Assembly (NCBI GenBank): GCA_001789965.1 | Contig: MGBA01000021.1 | Span: 92,507-156,506, forward strand | Reading direction: 5' to 3' | DNA: 64,000 bases | Source: Candidatus Roizmanbacteria bacterium RIFCSPLOWO2_02_FULL_40_13 | GTDB lineage: Bacteria; Patescibacteriota; Microgenomatia; UBA1406; GWC2-37-13 | Shown here: in pieces, positions 1 to 8,671 of the stretch | Layout: every line of letters begins with the position of its first letter | Position numbering within the stretch: position 1 is the stretch's first letter | Notes under the pieces: generated by a model | Seen by the model: the letters and a program-made list of their open reading frames with translations, nothing else | What the model was told of the DNA's origin: nothing | The model's database searches: none | Position numbers and translations under genes: made by a program

Positions 1-754
1 CAAGCATCTCCATAAATTCCGAACCTGCAATCGAAAAGAATGCAACTCCTGCCTCTCCTGCAACCGCTTTCGCAAGTAGCGTTTTTCCACAACCCGCAGG
101 ACCAATGAGGATCACACCTTTTGGAGTACGCGCTCCAAGTTTTTTGTATTTTTCAGGATTTTTCAAAAAGTCTACAACCTCTTCCAATTCCTTTTTTGCC
201 TCATCGACACCAGCAACATCCTTAAACGTTACTTTGGGGAGATCTTTTGAGAATCTTTTTGCGCGGGATTGTCCAAATGAAAACACCGATTCTTGAGCGC
301 CTTTTGCCTGTCTGAAAAGAAAGATGAAAAACGCTACCATCAGAATGGTTGGAATTATATTTGCTAGAAAATTTACCCAGCCTGCGGATCCTTGAGTATC
401 TTTGACAACCAAGTTGACCTTATCAAGATTTACATTATTGTCCTTAAGTGTCTTTAAAAAACTTTCACCTGTTTCTTTGTACGCAATTGCGAGTTTTTCG
501 TCGTTGTAATAAACAAGTATTTTATTGTCAATAATCTCGACTTTTTTTACTTTTCCTGCTTTTGCCTCCTTAACCACTGTGGTAATTGATTTTTCAGGCA
601 TCACCTGTTTGGCTGCTTTTGAAAGGGATTGAAATGCAAAGAAAAGAAAAAAGCCGATGAAAATAATTATGAAAAGAGTTCGGATGTCTACATTAAAACG
701 GAACTCGGTTAACTTTTTCCCTTTGGAGTTATTTCCTTTTTTTTGGGGAGGCAT
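1..754 (-). CDS. ftsH: FtsH ATP-dependent zinc metalloprotease (N-terminal part, runs off the window)
   Basis: This is a membrane-anchored AAA+ protease that degrades damaged or regulatory membrane and cytosolic proteins. Reading the reverse strand from ATG at 754 gives about 251 residues: a Lys-rich start, a first membrane segment near residues 28-45, a small extracytoplasmic domain, a second membrane segment near 130-150, then the start of the AAA domain with [13 protein letters not shown] and the Walker A GPAGCGKT. The usual Walker A in FtsH is GPPGTGKT; both differences still fit GxxGxGKT. The zinc site (HExxH) lies outside the window. The gene diverges from the tsaC-tsaE gene. The start is favoured by an extended -10 (TGGTACAAT) ending 8 nt upstream. 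Confidence 0.95.
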   Translation of the reverse strand, partial: MPPQKKGNNSKGKKLTEFRFNVDIRTLFIIIFIGFFLFFAFQSLSKAAKQVMPEKSITTVVKEAKAGKVKKVEIIDNKILVYYNDEKLAIAYKETGESFLKTLKDNNVNLDKVNLVVKDTQGSAGWVNFLANIIPTILMVAFFIFLFRQAKGAQESVFSFGQSRAKRFSKDLPKVTFKDVAGVDEAKKELEEVVDFLKNPEKYKKLGARTPKGVILIGPAGCGKTLLAKAVAGEAGVAFFSIAGSEFMEML

Positions 755-762
755 AATGGCTC

Positions 763-786
763 ATTGTACCAAATTTTTGGTAAAAT
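763..786. promoter_or_regulatory. Face-to-face extended -10 promoters between ftsH and tsaC-tsaE
   Basis: The reverse strand reads TGGTACAAT (-10 at 768-763) ending 8 nt before the ftsH ATG. The forward strand reads TGGTAAAAT (-10 at 781-786) 15 nt before the tsaC-tsaE ATG. Both carry the TGn extension, and the two form an inverted repeat (TACCA...TGGTA). No good -35 is visible on either side, which suits extended -10 promoters. Confidence 0.55.
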
Positions 787-801
787 AGCCTGTACGTACA
801 C

Positions 802-1866
802 ATGAAGACCCTATCTATAACTTCAAACTCGCAGAAAGAAATCTTGGAGGAAACCGTTTCACAATTACGAAAAGGAGGATTAGTTGTGTTTCCTTCGGAT
901 ACAGTTTACGGGCTTCTTGTGGACGCGACAAATGAAAAAGCCGTACAAAAACTTCTCAAATTTAAAAACCGTCCAGCCGGAAAACCAATCTCGGTATTTA
1001 CTACATGGAATCAACTTCCTCACCTTGCGAAAGTAGATAAGTTGAGACAAAAGAAATTACATGAACTGTTTCCCGGTCCATATACAATTATTCTATCGTC
1101 TAAACATAAAACATCACTCCTGCTTGAATCTGAAGAAAAAACACTCGGCGTTCGAATACCAAATTCGCGTCTTATTGATGAGTTGACAACGCGATACAGA
1201 AAACCAATCACTGCAACCTCAGCAAATCTTTCAGGCAATTCACCTCATTACTCCGTTTCTTCTCTTTTTAATTCTCTTTCTGAAAAGAAAAAAAATTTGA
1301 TTGATCTTGTTATCGACGCCGGAACTCTCCCAAGAAATAAACCTTCTACGGTAGTCGATATGACGAAAGAGAAAATAAAAATATTACGTCGCGGAGATGT
1401 AGGGTTGCAAGAAAATAAAGTTAATATTTCTAATTCAGAAAATGAAACGAAAAGAATCGCTAAAAATATTCTCAGAAATATTTCGAAAGAAAAAAATACT
1501 AAAGCAATAGCATTTATAATCCGGGGCGAGTTGGGCGCAGGAAAAACTATTTTCGTAAAAGGAATAGGTGAACACTTAGGAATAGATAATATAATTTCTC
1601 CGACATATGTAGTTATGTATGAATACAAAACATCACATAAAAAAGTAAAAAAACTTATTCATGCGGACCTTTATACCATCACCTCTCCCGATGAGTTTAA
1701 ACATCTGGGGATAAAGGAGGCATTGGAGAAAAATAATGTTTTGTGTGTCGAATGGGGAGAAAAAGCAGGTGAGATTCTAGATATTCTTTCCGAGAAAACT
1801 CATATCGTATATGTAGATATTAAATACCTAAATCAAAATAAACGGGAAATTATTTATACAGTTTGA
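802..1866 (+). CDS. tsaC-tsaE: TsaC-TsaE fusion: threonylcarbamoyl-AMP synthase plus t6A ATPase
   Basis: Two t6A37 tRNA-modification enzymes are joined in one 354-residue chain. Residues 1 to about 200 are a YrdC/TsaC domain, which makes threonylcarbamoyl-AMP from Thr, bicarbonate and ATP. It shows FPSDTVYGL at 30-38, KNR at 54-56 and the SANLSG segment. After a Lys/Asn-rich linker, residues about 220-354 are a TsaE domain with Walker A GELGAGKT at 242-249, SPTYV and HADLY, which in bacteria regenerates the TsaB-TsaD complex. The stop is followed 4 nt later by tsaD, so the pair is surely co-transcribed. No tsaB is present here. Both domains keep their signature motifs. The fused order is unusual, and TsaC and TsaE are separate in model bacteria. 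Confidence 0.92.
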   Translation: MKTLSITSNSQKEILEETVSQLRKGGLVVFPSDTVYGLLVDATNEKAVQKLLKFKNRPAGKPISVFTTWNQLPHLAKVDKLRQKKLHELFPGPYTIILSSKHKTSLLLESEEKTLGVRIPNSRLIDELTTRYRKPITATSANLSGNSPHYSVSSLFNSLSEKKKNLIDLVIDAGTLPRNKPSTVVDMTKEKIKILRRGDVGLQENKVNISNSENETKRIAKNILRNISKEKNTKAIAFIIRGELGAGKTIFVKGIGEHLGIDNIISPTYVVMYEYKTSHKKVKKLIHADLYTITSPDEFKHLGIKEALEKNNVLCVEWGEKAGEILDILSEKTHIVYVDIKYLNQNKREIIYTV

Positions 1867-1870
1867 ATAT

Positions 1871-2959
1871 ATGAACATTCTTGCAATCGACACATCCGCC
1901 GATGAAACATCTATTGCAATCACAGAAGGAAGAAGAATAATCTCAAATGGAGTATATTCTCAAATTTTGACTCATACCCAATGGGGCGGCATTGTTCCCT
2001 CTCTTGCAAAACGGGCTCATCAGGAGCGTATAGATTTAGTTATCGAGGAGGCAAGTAAGCGTTTTTTAAAGGCAAAAGGTGAGAAGAAAGAGAGAAAAAC
2101 TACTTATCTTAACGAGGCCATGAAATCTATCGATTGTATTGCGGTGACATATGGACCTGGTCTTGCAATAGCGCTTGAAGTTGGGATTCAAAAAGCAAAA
2201 GATCTTGCAAAAAAGTACAAGAAAAAACTAATCGCGGTAAATCACATGGAAGGACATATTTATTCTTGTTTTGCTCAAAACAGCAAGGGTAAGCCAGATG
2301 TTCCTATAAAATTTCCCTATCTTGCGCTTCTGATTTCAGGAGGTCACACTGAACTCATACTCCTAAAGGATCATCTGTCCTACGAAGTGTTAGGAGAGAC
2401 TGTTGATGATGCGGCAGGAGAGGCGCTTGATAAAGCGGCAAAGCTTTTGGGTTTTGGATATCCGGGGGGACCTATTATAGAACGGTTGGCAAGCGGCGTA
2501 AAAAATAAAGATATCTACAAGCTTCCTAGACCAATGAAAAAATCTCCGGATCTTAACTTTTCATTTTCCGGTTTGAAAACCTCGTTTTACTACATGCTCA
2601 AAAAAATGTCTGAAAAAGAAATAAATAAAAACGCGAAGTTTTTAGCGTCAGCATTTCAGGAGGCAGTATTTGAAAGTCTTCTTATAAAAACAGAAAAGGC
2701 GATTAATCAAACCGGAGTAACTAATATTCTTGTGGGAGGCGGAGTCGTAGCAAATAAACATTTGAGAAGCTATATGCGTAAACTTGCAAAGAGACATAGC
2801 GGACAGGTGATATTTCCACCATTTCCTTATTTGACCGGCGACAATGCGGGGATGATCGGAATAGTCGCTTTCTACAAAGCAGAGTTGGGAAGTTTTTCAA
2901 AAGAAAGCCAGATCGATAGAACTCCACGTCTCAGGCTTTCAGAAAAAGCTGTCGGTTGA
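1871..2959 (+). CDS. tsaD: TsaD tRNA N6-threonylcarbamoyladenosine transferase
   Basis: TsaD is the catalytic Kae1/YgjD subunit that moves the threonylcarbamoyl group onto A37 of ANN-decoding tRNAs. The 362-residue protein has the ASKHA start (MNILAIDTSADETS), the metal-binding HMEGH at about 125-129, LISGGHTEL, the DDAAGEALDKAAKLLG segment and the late GGGVVANKHLR and GDNAGMIG motifs. Length is typical (E. coli about 337). It starts 4 nt after the tsaC-tsaE stop, with no Shine-Dalgarno sequence. Bacterial TsaD normally needs TsaB as a partner, and no TsaB is encoded in this window. The -35 of the suf promoter overlaps its stop codon. Confidence 0.95.
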   Translation: MNILAIDTSADETSIAITEGRRIISNGVYSQILTHTQWGGIVPSLAKRAHQERIDLVIEEASKRFLKAKGEKKERKTTYLNEAMKSIDCIAVTYGPGLAIALEVGIQKAKDLAKKYKKKLIAVNHMEGHIYSCFAQNSKGKPDVPIKFPYLALLISGGHTELILLKDHLSYEVLGETVDDAAGEALDKAAKLLGFGYPGGPIIERLASGVKNKDIYKLPRPMKKSPDLNFSFSGLKTSFYYMLKKMSEKEINKNAKFLASAFQEAVFESLLIKTEKAINQTGVTNILVGGGVVANKHLRSYMRKLAKRHSGQVIFPPFPYLTGDNAGMIGIVAFYKAELGSFSKESQIDRTPRLRLSEKAVG

Positions 2960-2984
2960 TTAATCCTACTCCGTTTTTTACAAT
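2956..2984 (+). promoter_or_regulatory. suf operon promoter, predicted leaderless
   Basis: TTGATT (2956-2961), 17-nt spacer, TACAAT (2979-2984), then only 6 nt to the sufC ATG at 2991. Transcription would start at or next to the A of ATG, so the sufC mRNA would have no leader. The -35 overlaps the tsaD stop codon. Confidence 0.65.
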
Positions 2985-2990
2985 AGAGAT

Positions 2991-3707
2991 ATGCTTAATG
3001 TTAAGAATCTCAGCGTCATGGTGGGAAAAAAGAAGATTATTAAAAACTTCAGCTACAATTTCGCAAAAGGAAAAATATACGTCATCATGGGGCCAAATGG
3101 ATCAGGAAAGTCTTCATTTGCCAACGCAATCATGGGTCATCCGTCGTATACTCTCTCTCCACAAAGCAGGATCGCGCTTGGTAAAGAGCGAATCGACAAA
3201 CTCCAACCTGAAAAAAGATCTGAAAAAGGCATCTTTCTTTCATTTCAGTCCCCTCTTTCTTTAGCCGGAGTTTCCGTACGGGAACTTCTCTATTTGGCCT
3301 TAACTAAAAAGAAAGAGCCACTTGCGGTAAGACAGGAAATCACTCAGTATGCAAAAGAGCTTCATATTTCCGAAGAACTTTTAGGGCGTTCATTAAATGA
3401 AGGCGCGTCAGGAGGAGAGAAAAAGAAACTAGAAACCCTACAAGCTGCGGTTCTCGATAAAAAAGTCATGATCTTTGATGAAATTGATACGGGTGTGGAT
3501 GTCGATGCACTTCGGGCGATCGCAACATTCTTAAAAAAACGAAAAAAAGACAAAACCTTTATTTTGATCACCCACTATAACCGCGTTTTGAGGTATCTTA
3601 TGCCTGACAAAGTCCTTATACTTATGGAAGGAGTACTAAAAAAGGTAGGAGACAAGAAGTTAGCTAAAAAAATCGAAAAGGAAGGATATGAAAAGGCAGT
3701 TAACTAA
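2991..3707 (+). CDS. sufC: SufC Fe-S assembly ATPase
   Basis: SufC is the ABC-type ATPase of the cytosolic SufBCD scaffold, which drives the conformational change used in Fe-S cluster assembly. The 238-residue protein has Walker A GPNGSGKS at 34-41, a Q-loop (LSFQSP), the ABC signature as GASGGEKKK (SGGE, as in SufC), Walker B ([13 protein letters not shown]) and an H-loop (ILITHYNR). Size is close to the family norm of about 250. It is first in the suf operon. sufB starts 8 nt after the stop, following a TAAC direct repeat and without an obvious ribosome-binding site. The ATG sits 6 nt behind a -10 box. Confidence 0.96.
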   Translation: MLNVKNLSVMVGKKKIIKNFSYNFAKGKIYVIMGPNGSGKSSFANAIMGHPSYTLSPQSRIALGKERIDKLQPEKRSEKGIFLSFQSPLSLAGVSVRELLYLALTKKKEPLAVRQEITQYAKELHISEELLGRSLNEGASGGEKKKLETLQAAVLDKKVMIFDEIDTGVDVDALRAIATFLKKRKKDKTFILITHYNRVLRYLMPDKVLILMEGVLKKVGDKKLAKKIEKEGYEKAVN

Positions 3708-3715
3708 CTAACTAT

Positions 3716-5119
3716 ATGGCGAGTAACGTAGCACCAGTACTGGATTTTGAATATAAATTCGGGTTTTCAATGCCCGAAAAAAACGTCTTCAAGTCCAAAA
3801 AAGGAATTTCTGAAGAGATCGTTTCAATGATCTCAGATATGAAACAGGAGCCTGCGTGGATGAAGGAGTTCCGTTTAAAGTCTTACCGGATCTTTAGAGA
3901 AAAGAAAATGCCTGAATGGGGAGCAGATCTTTCTAAAATAGACTTTGAAAATATTTTTTATTTTATCCGGTCCACCGAAACACAGGCTTCCTCTTGGGAG
4001 GATTTACCTTCTGAAATCAAAGATACGTATGACAAGATCGGTGTACCAGAGGCGGAGAAAAACTTTCTGGCAGGAGTTAGTGCTCAATACGAATCTGAGG
4101 TTGTATATGAAAGTGTAAATAAAGAACTCGAAAAACAGGGAGTGATTTTCTGCGACATGGATACCGGACTTAGAGAACATCCGGAAATAGTAAAAAAATA
4201 TTTTGGAACATTGATTCCCCCACATGATAATAAATTTGCAGCGTTAAACTCAGCAGTTTGGTCAGGAGGGTCGTTTGTATACGTTCCAAAAGGAGTTAAG
4301 GTCACGCTTCCCCTGCAAGCATATTTCCGGATAAACGCCGAACGATTCGGTCAATTTGAAAGAACATTAATCATCGCAGAAGAAGGAAGTTACGTTCATT
4401 ACATCGAAGGATGTACGGCGCCGATTTACACGACTCAATCCCTTCATTCGGCAGTCGTTGAGATCTTTGTAAAAAAAGGAGCACGTGTGCGATACACCAC
4501 GGTACAGAACTGGAGTAAGAATATTTACAATCTGGTTACTAAACGGGCAAAGGCTGAAGAAGATGCCGTCATGGAATGGGTTGACTGCAATCTCGGTTCA
4601 GGAGTCACGATGAAATACCCAAGCGTGTATCTTACTGGTCGCGGCGCACGGGGAGAGGTTCTTTCCATTGCGTTTGCCGGAAAAGATCAACATCAGGACG
4701 CAGGCGCCAAGATGCTTCATCTTGCACCAAACACCTCATCAAGGATAGTTTCCAAATCCATTTCAAAAGACGGAGGAAGGACGTCTTATAGGGGTCTTAT
4801 TGTTGTCCATCCCGGAGCAAAAAATTCATCGGTATATGTCTCCTGCGACGCGCTTATACTTGATGAAAAATCCCGTTCTGATACGTATCCATATATGAAA
4901 ATTAAAGAAAGTGATACGGAGATCCAGCATGAAGCAACCGTTGAAAAATTGGGTGAAGAAAAACTTTTCTATCTTACCTCGCGTGGCATATCAAAGGCTG
5001 ATGCCGAAGGACTTCTCGTAAACGGATTTATCGAACCGATAACAAAAGAGATTCCACTGGAATATTCAGTTGAACTAAATCGACTCATCAATCTTGAGAT
5101 GATTGGGAGCGTAGGATAA
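3716..5119 (+). CDS. sufB: SufB Fe-S cluster scaffold protein
   Basis: SufB is the core scaffold subunit of SufBCD, on which clusters are built from SufS-derived sulfur. It has 467 residues, the family's usual length, with an N-terminal helical region, the long right-handed beta-helix, and the conserved C-terminal block ([36 protein letters not shown], ending IGSVG). The position matching the Cys proposed as sulfur acceptor in E. coli SufB appears to be in a RSDTYPY context, as in many non-proteobacterial SufB proteins. That reading is by eye only. It lies between sufC and sufD in the same direction. Confidence 0.96.
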   Translation: MASNVAPVLDFEYKFGFSMPEKNVFKSKKGISEEIVSMISDMKQEPAWMKEFRLKSYRIFREKKMPEWGADLSKIDFENIFYFIRSTETQASSWEDLPSEIKDTYDKIGVPEAEKNFLAGVSAQYESEVVYESVNKELEKQGVIFCDMDTGLREHPEIVKKYFGTLIPPHDNKFAALNSAVWSGGSFVYVPKGVKVTLPLQAYFRINAERFGQFERTLIIAEEGSYVHYIEGCTAPIYTTQSLHSAVVEIFVKKGARVRYTTVQNWSKNIYNLVTKRAKAEEDAVMEWVDCNLGSGVTMKYPSVYLTGRGARGEVLSIAFAGKDQHQDAGAKMLHLAPNTSSRIVSKSISKDGGRTSYRGLIVVHPGAKNSSVYVSCDALILDEKSRSDTYPYMKIKESDTEIQHEATVEKLGEEKLFYLTSRGISKADAEGLLVNGFIEPITKEIPLEYSVELNRLINLEMIGSVG

Positions 5120-5134
5120 AAGTGAACGATCGCA

Positions 5135-5719
5135 ATGAACAACTCCAAAACTTTTCTAAACTTAAACCTACTGAAACAAAAAAAATTCAACTTTAATAAG
5201 CCGGGAAAATACATAGTTTTTTTCCACAATCTTTCAGGAGAATTAATTTTCAACATAAATGCAAAAGGAGTGGATCTTGACATCTATGGATTATATACGG
5301 GAAAGGACCAGGATAAATTCATAGTTAAAACACAGCAGAGGCATGTCGCACCAAGCGCACGCTCAAATTTATTAATCAAAGGAGTTTTTGATGATACTTC
5401 GAGCTTCCATTACGAAGGGCTAATCAAAATCGAAAAAAAAGCTCAACAAAGTCATGCATATCAAAAAAATCAAAATATAATTCTTGCAGACGGTGTTTTC
5501 ATAAGATCAGAACCATTTTTAGAGATTCTGGCAAACGAGGTTTTCTGCACTCATGGATCAACAACCGGAAAACTGAATGAAGACCAGATTTTTTTTCTCC
5601 AATCACGAGGTCTTAAAAAAACCGATGCCAGAAAAATACTTCTCAAGGGATTTCTGGATGAAATTTACCATAAACTCATGGATGAAAAAATTCAAATTAT
5701 AAAACCAAAATATGATTGA
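5135..5719 (+). CDS. sufD: SufD-like Fe-S assembly protein, short form
   Basis: This is a partner of SufB in the SufBCD scaffold. It has only 194 residues where SufD is usually 420 or more. It covers the beta-helix end and the C-terminal helical part: CTHGSTTGKLNEDQIFFL contains the conserved C-x-HG segment of SufD, and SRGLKKTDARKILLKGFL matches the SufB/SufD tail. The N-terminal half of SufD is absent and no upstream frame continues it, since sufB ends 15 nt earlier. It therefore looks like a naturally reduced subunit rather than a frameshift product. Its end overlaps the sufS start by 8 nt. Function is inferred from the tail motif and operon position. Confidence 0.85.
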   Translation: MNNSKTFLNLNLLKQKKFNFNKPGKYIVFFHNLSGELIFNINAKGVDLDIYGLYTGKDQDKFIVKTQQRHVAPSARSNLLIKGVFDDTSSFHYEGLIKIEKKAQQSHAYQKNQNIILADGVFIRSEPFLEILANEVFCTHGSTTGKLNEDQIFFLQSRGLKKTDARKILLKGFLDEIYHKLMDEKIQIIKPKYD

Positions 5720-6959
5720 TCCGAAGATCATAAAAAAGGAGTTTCCGGTTTTTAAAAATAATTCCAATCTTGTATATCTGGACAGTGCGAATACTTCGCT
5801 GACTCCACAAATCGTTATACACAAACTCGTTGAATATTATGAAAATTATCCTGCGAATATAAAGAGGGGAATTTATTCGCTTAGCGAACGAGCTACCGCA
5901 GAGTTTGAGGAGACGAGAAAGGTAATCGCTTCGTTTATTAATGCGAAAAATAAGAAAGAAGTCATTTTCACCAGAGGAACAACAGAGTCTATAAACCTCG
6001 TTGCGTATTCACTTGGGAGGAAAATAGTAAATGAAAATGATGAGGTTGTAGTATCTGTTTTAGAACACCATTCGAATTTTGTGCCATGGCAGGTACTTGC
6101 TCAGGAAATGGGTGCGGTTTTTAAAGTAATCGATATAAACGATGAAGGAATACTTACAATTGTAAAAGATAATTCTTCAGAGGTTTCCTTGGACGACGTA
6201 ATTACTAAAAAAACAAAAATTCTCGCACTTGCATACATCTCGAATGTTTTAGGAACGGTAAATCCACTCAAGGAAATAATAAAAAAAGCACGACAGATAA
6301 ACCCTCACATAGTAGTTGTAGTTGATGCAGCGCAAGCAGTAGCTCATAGACAGGTTGACGTACAAGATCTGGATTGTGATTTTCTTGCATTTTCAGCTCA
6401 CAAGATGTTTGGGCCAAAAGGCGCCGGAATACTGTGGGGTAAAGAACAACGACTTGAGGAAATGTTTCCATTTCAATACGGAGGAGAGATGATTGAACAG
6501 GTGAAAATAGAAAAAACTACATTTGCCAAACTTCCTGAAAAGTTTGAAGCAGGGACGCCATCTATCGCAGACGTCACAGCATTTAAAGAAGCAGTAAAGC
6601 TAATCCAAAAACTCGGATTTTCTAATATTCAAAAACATGAAAAAGATCTTGTAAAAAAAGCTAGAGCCCAACTTCTTCATATTTTTGGAAAAGATATTAA
6701 TATCTACGGACCTCAAAACGAGTTTTCCAGCATCGTGACATTCAATCTCAAAGGGCTTCATCCTCATGATGTTGCATCGCTTTTAAACGACAAACATGTC
6801 TGTATCCGCGCAGGACATCATTGCACTATGCCGCTTCACACCAGATTCGGCATACCCGCATCATGTAGAGCGAGCTTCAGTATCTATAATAACGAGGACG
6901 ATATAGAGGCTTTAATCAAGGGGCTTTTGACTGCAAGAAAACTCCTTACTCATGCTTGA
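5712..6959 (+). CDS. sufS: SufS cysteine desulfurase
   Basis: SufS is a PLP-dependent group II cysteine desulfurase that supplies persulfide sulfur to Fe-S assembly. It has 415 residues, the usual length. PLP lysine is K231 in SAHKMFGPKGAG and the active-site cysteine is C371 in RAGHHCTMPL. The VVVDAAQAVAH segment carries the PLP Asp and Gln. The start overlaps the sufD end by 8 nt, indicating translational coupling. In organisms with this gene order the sulfur is usually relayed by SufU, whose gene lies one gene downstream. Confidence 0.97.
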   Translation: MIDPKIIKKEFPVFKNNSNLVYLDSANTSLTPQIVIHKLVEYYENYPANIKRGIYSLSERATAEFEETRKVIASFINAKNKKEVIFTRGTTESINLVAYSLGRKIVNENDEVVVSVLEHHSNFVPWQVLAQEMGAVFKVIDINDEGILTIVKDNSSEVSLDDVITKKTKILALAYISNVLGTVNPLKEIIKKARQINPHIVVVVDAAQAVAHRQVDVQDLDCDFLAFSAHKMFGPKGAGILWGKEQRLEEMFPFQYGGEMIEQVKIEKTTFAKLPEKFEAGTPSIADVTAFKEAVKLIQKLGFSNIQKHEKDLVKKARAQLLHIFGKDINIYGPQNEFSSIVTFNLKGLHPHDVASLLNDKHVCIRAGHHCTMPLHTRFGIPASCRASFSIYNNEDDIEALIKGLLTARKLLTHA

Positions 6960-6983
6960 CAATTCTTGCAATACAAGTACAAT
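6956..6983 (+). promoter_or_regulatory. Promoter for the stalked surface protein gene
   Basis: TTGACA (6956-6961), 16-nt spacer, TACAAT (6978-6983), 26 nt before the ATG at 7010. The -35 overlaps the sufS stop. This suggests that the surface protein gene has its own transcript although it sits inside the suf cluster. Confidence 0.55.
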
Positions 6984-7009
6984 CTTTATAAGCAGGGTTA
7001 CTTACTGTT

Positions 7010-8017
7010 ATGGATACGACAAGCTCGAACAATCTTAATATTTCTTTTTCATCACCTTCGCAAACTCCTCCTGCCGCTACCCCACCACCAAAAAAATCAA
7101 AAACAAAGATAAACAAGAAAACATTCATTCTGCTCGGACTCATTCTTTTCATGATCGGTGCGATCGGCGTCGGACTATATCTCATAAATCAACAGCGGTC
7201 ATTGCGAGGAGAAGCTGCAGTTTGCACTCTTTCACCGGTCGGACAAGAAGGTGGTTGGGTGACTACGTCGTGTGGTCCAAAAGGACCGGGAGATAAAAGC
7301 CCCGACGGTTTCCATTATCAGAGATATAACTGTAAAAATTGTAGAGCTGGTGGTTTTACAGGAAACGTAGATCCAAGGCAAGGTCCACTCGGAAAATATC
7401 CGAATGGAGGAGGAGTAGTGCGTTACAAATGTCCACGTACTCAAGCAAACAAGGCTGATCCTGTTGTGATGGACTGGTACCAACGGGGCTGCAATGTAGG
7501 TGTTCCGGGTTTTGGTTCTGCTGATCCGGGAGTGGGATTAGTGGATGAGAAATTCTGCGGAATGCAACAAATTGATAAAAACGGAACCTTTTATTCTTAC
7601 TGGAACTTGACGGATTCAGCCTGTCAGGCAGCTCCTCCTCCCCCTGTTTCTAAAGCGCCAACCGAGACACCGCCACCAGGCGTATCACCTTCACCTACTA
7701 TCCCAGTCATAACGGTTACTCCCACTGAAGGACCGTCACCTACGCCCACGGCTACTCCAACAGCAACGCCCACAGCAACTCCTACTCTTACTCTAACACC
7801 CACTCAAGGACCATCTGCAACACCCGGACCATCGGCAACCCCAACCGCTGGCCCATCAGCTACACCAACAGAAGTAATCCTTGCAAAGAGTACGCCTACA
7901 CCTACAGGTCAACAAGTGACTCAGGCGCCGACCATTGTAGCAGCCGGTTCTCAGGCAGGGACATTCTTCATGGTAACCGCAGGTTTGATCCTCATGACCC
8001 TGTTGTTTGTCTTCTAA
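7010..8017 (+). CDS. Surface-anchored protein with Cys-rich domain and Pro/Thr stalk
   Basis: I do not recognise a named family. The 335-residue protein has a short Pro-rich cytoplasmic start, a membrane segment near 43-64 followed by INQQRSLRGEAA, and an extracytoplasmic domain of about 140 residues with roughly ten cysteines (CKNC, CGPKG and others). A low-complexity Pro/Thr/Ala stalk (about 205-300, repeats of TPTATPT and GPSATPT) precedes a C-terminal membrane segment near 315-335. A Q-rich, charged motif just after the first membrane helix is, to my recollection, common in Microgenomates surface proteins. It separates sufS from sufU and has its own promoter, so a role in Fe-S assembly is unlikely. 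The paired cysteines suggest disulfides or metal binding outside the cell. Confidence 0.75.
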   Translation: MDTTSSNNLNISFSSPSQTPPAATPPPKKSKTKINKKTFILLGLILFMIGAIGVGLYLINQQRSLRGEAAVCTLSPVGQEGGWVTTSCGPKGPGDKSPDGFHYQRYNCKNCRAGGFTGNVDPRQGPLGKYPNGGGVVRYKCPRTQANKADPVVMDWYQRGCNVGVPGFGSADPGVGLVDEKFCGMQQIDKNGTFYSYWNLTDSACQAAPPPPVSKAPTETPPPGVSPSPTIPVITVTPTEGPSPTPTATPTATPTATPTLTLTPTQGPSATPGPSATPTAGPSATPTEVILAKSTPTPTGQQVTQAPTIVAAGSQAGTFFMVTAGLILMTLLFVF

Positions 8018-8023
8018 ACAAGG

Positions 8024-8029
8024 TATAAT
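8024..8029 (+). promoter_or_regulatory. -10 box that decides the sufU start
   Basis: TATAAT at 8024-8029 ends 11 nt before GTG at 8041. Possible weak -35 hexamers lie at 8001-8008 (TGTTGT or TTGTTT). An alternative in-frame TTG at 8029 overlaps the -10 itself and so would not be transcribed from this promoter. Confidence 0.45.
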
Positions 8030-8040
8030 TGCTCGATAGA

Positions 8041-8391
8041 GTGTATAAAGATTTTCTACTGGATCATTACCGAAATCCCCGCAATAACGGGCATTTAAAG
8101 AAGAAAACCCACAGCGCGTCCTTATATAACGCCATGTGTGGAGATAGGATACATCTTGAGATTTTACTCTCAGATGACACCGTACAAGACGCTTCATTTA
8201 CCGGTGAAGGATGCGTAATTTCTACAGCTTCAGCGTCTCTTCTCACAAGCTTCATAAAGAATAAAAAGATCTCAGAGTTGAATAATCTAACCCGAAAGTC
8301 TATGATAGATTTAGTTGGTATCGAGGTAAGTCCCGGACGTATCAAGTGCCTTTTACTGCCGTATGAAGCACTGAAAAAGGCGCTGGAATAG
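8041..8391 (+). CDS. sufU: SufU Fe-S / sulfur-relay protein
   Basis: SufU is an IscU-fold protein that in Gram-positive-type Suf systems accepts sulfur from SufS through a zinc-bound cysteine site. With the GTG start at 8041 it has 116 residues, beginning MYKDFLLDHYRNPRN, the family's normal opening. Metal ligands are C33 with D35 (MCGDRI), C58 (GEGCVIS) and C103 (IKCLLL), the SufU pattern. An in-frame TTG at 8029 would add four residues but lies inside the -10 box. It is followed 1 nt later by the ferredoxin gene. Confidence 0.88.
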   Translation: MYKDFLLDHYRNPRNNGHLKKKTHSASLYNAMCGDRIHLEILLSDDTVQDASFTGEGCVISTASASLLTSFIKNKKISELNNLTRKSMIDLVGIEVSPGRIKCLLLPYEALKKALE

Positions 8392-8392
8392 T

Positions 8393-8668
8393 ATGAGTGA
8401 TTTAAAAGTAAAAGATCCAAAAAACCCGTCCGGTCCGACTACTATACGGAGTCTTGTAGTCCATATCGACCGCGACCTGTGTATAGGAGCTGCAACGTGT
8501 GCAGCTGTTGCTCCTAAAGCTTTTCACATTGACGATGAAGCCAAGGCAATAATCCTCGATACTGTTGAGGAGGAGACAGATGAGGCCATTATTGAGGCAG
8601 CGCGGTCCTGTCCGGTCGCAGCAATCATCGTAAAAAATATAAAAGGAGAAAGGGTTTTTCCCAAATAA
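8393..8668 (+). CDS. Ferredoxin, predicted single [3Fe-4S] cluster
   Basis: This is a 91-residue ferredoxin. Cluster ligands are C30, C36 and C73 (DLCIGAATC and RSCPVAA). In a standard [4Fe-4S] motif, CxxCxxCxxxC, the second Cys would be at 33 and the fourth at 40. Both are Ala here. Keeping Cys I, Cys III and the distal Cys-Pro while losing Cys II is the pattern of [3Fe-4S] ferredoxins. The first 20 residues are a polar extension. It sits between sufU and the oxidoreductase genes, so it is a good candidate electron acceptor for that enzyme. Confidence 0.85.
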   Translation: MSDLKVKDPKNPSGPTTIRSLVVHIDRDLCIGAATCAAVAPKAFHIDDEAKAIILDTVEEETDEAIIEAARSCPVAAIIVKNIKGERVFPK

Positions 8669-8671
8669 ATC

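Noticed and set aside
105-296. 63-residue forward frame inside ftsH
   Set aside because: It is a shadow of the FtsH AAA domain on the other strand; no start signals.
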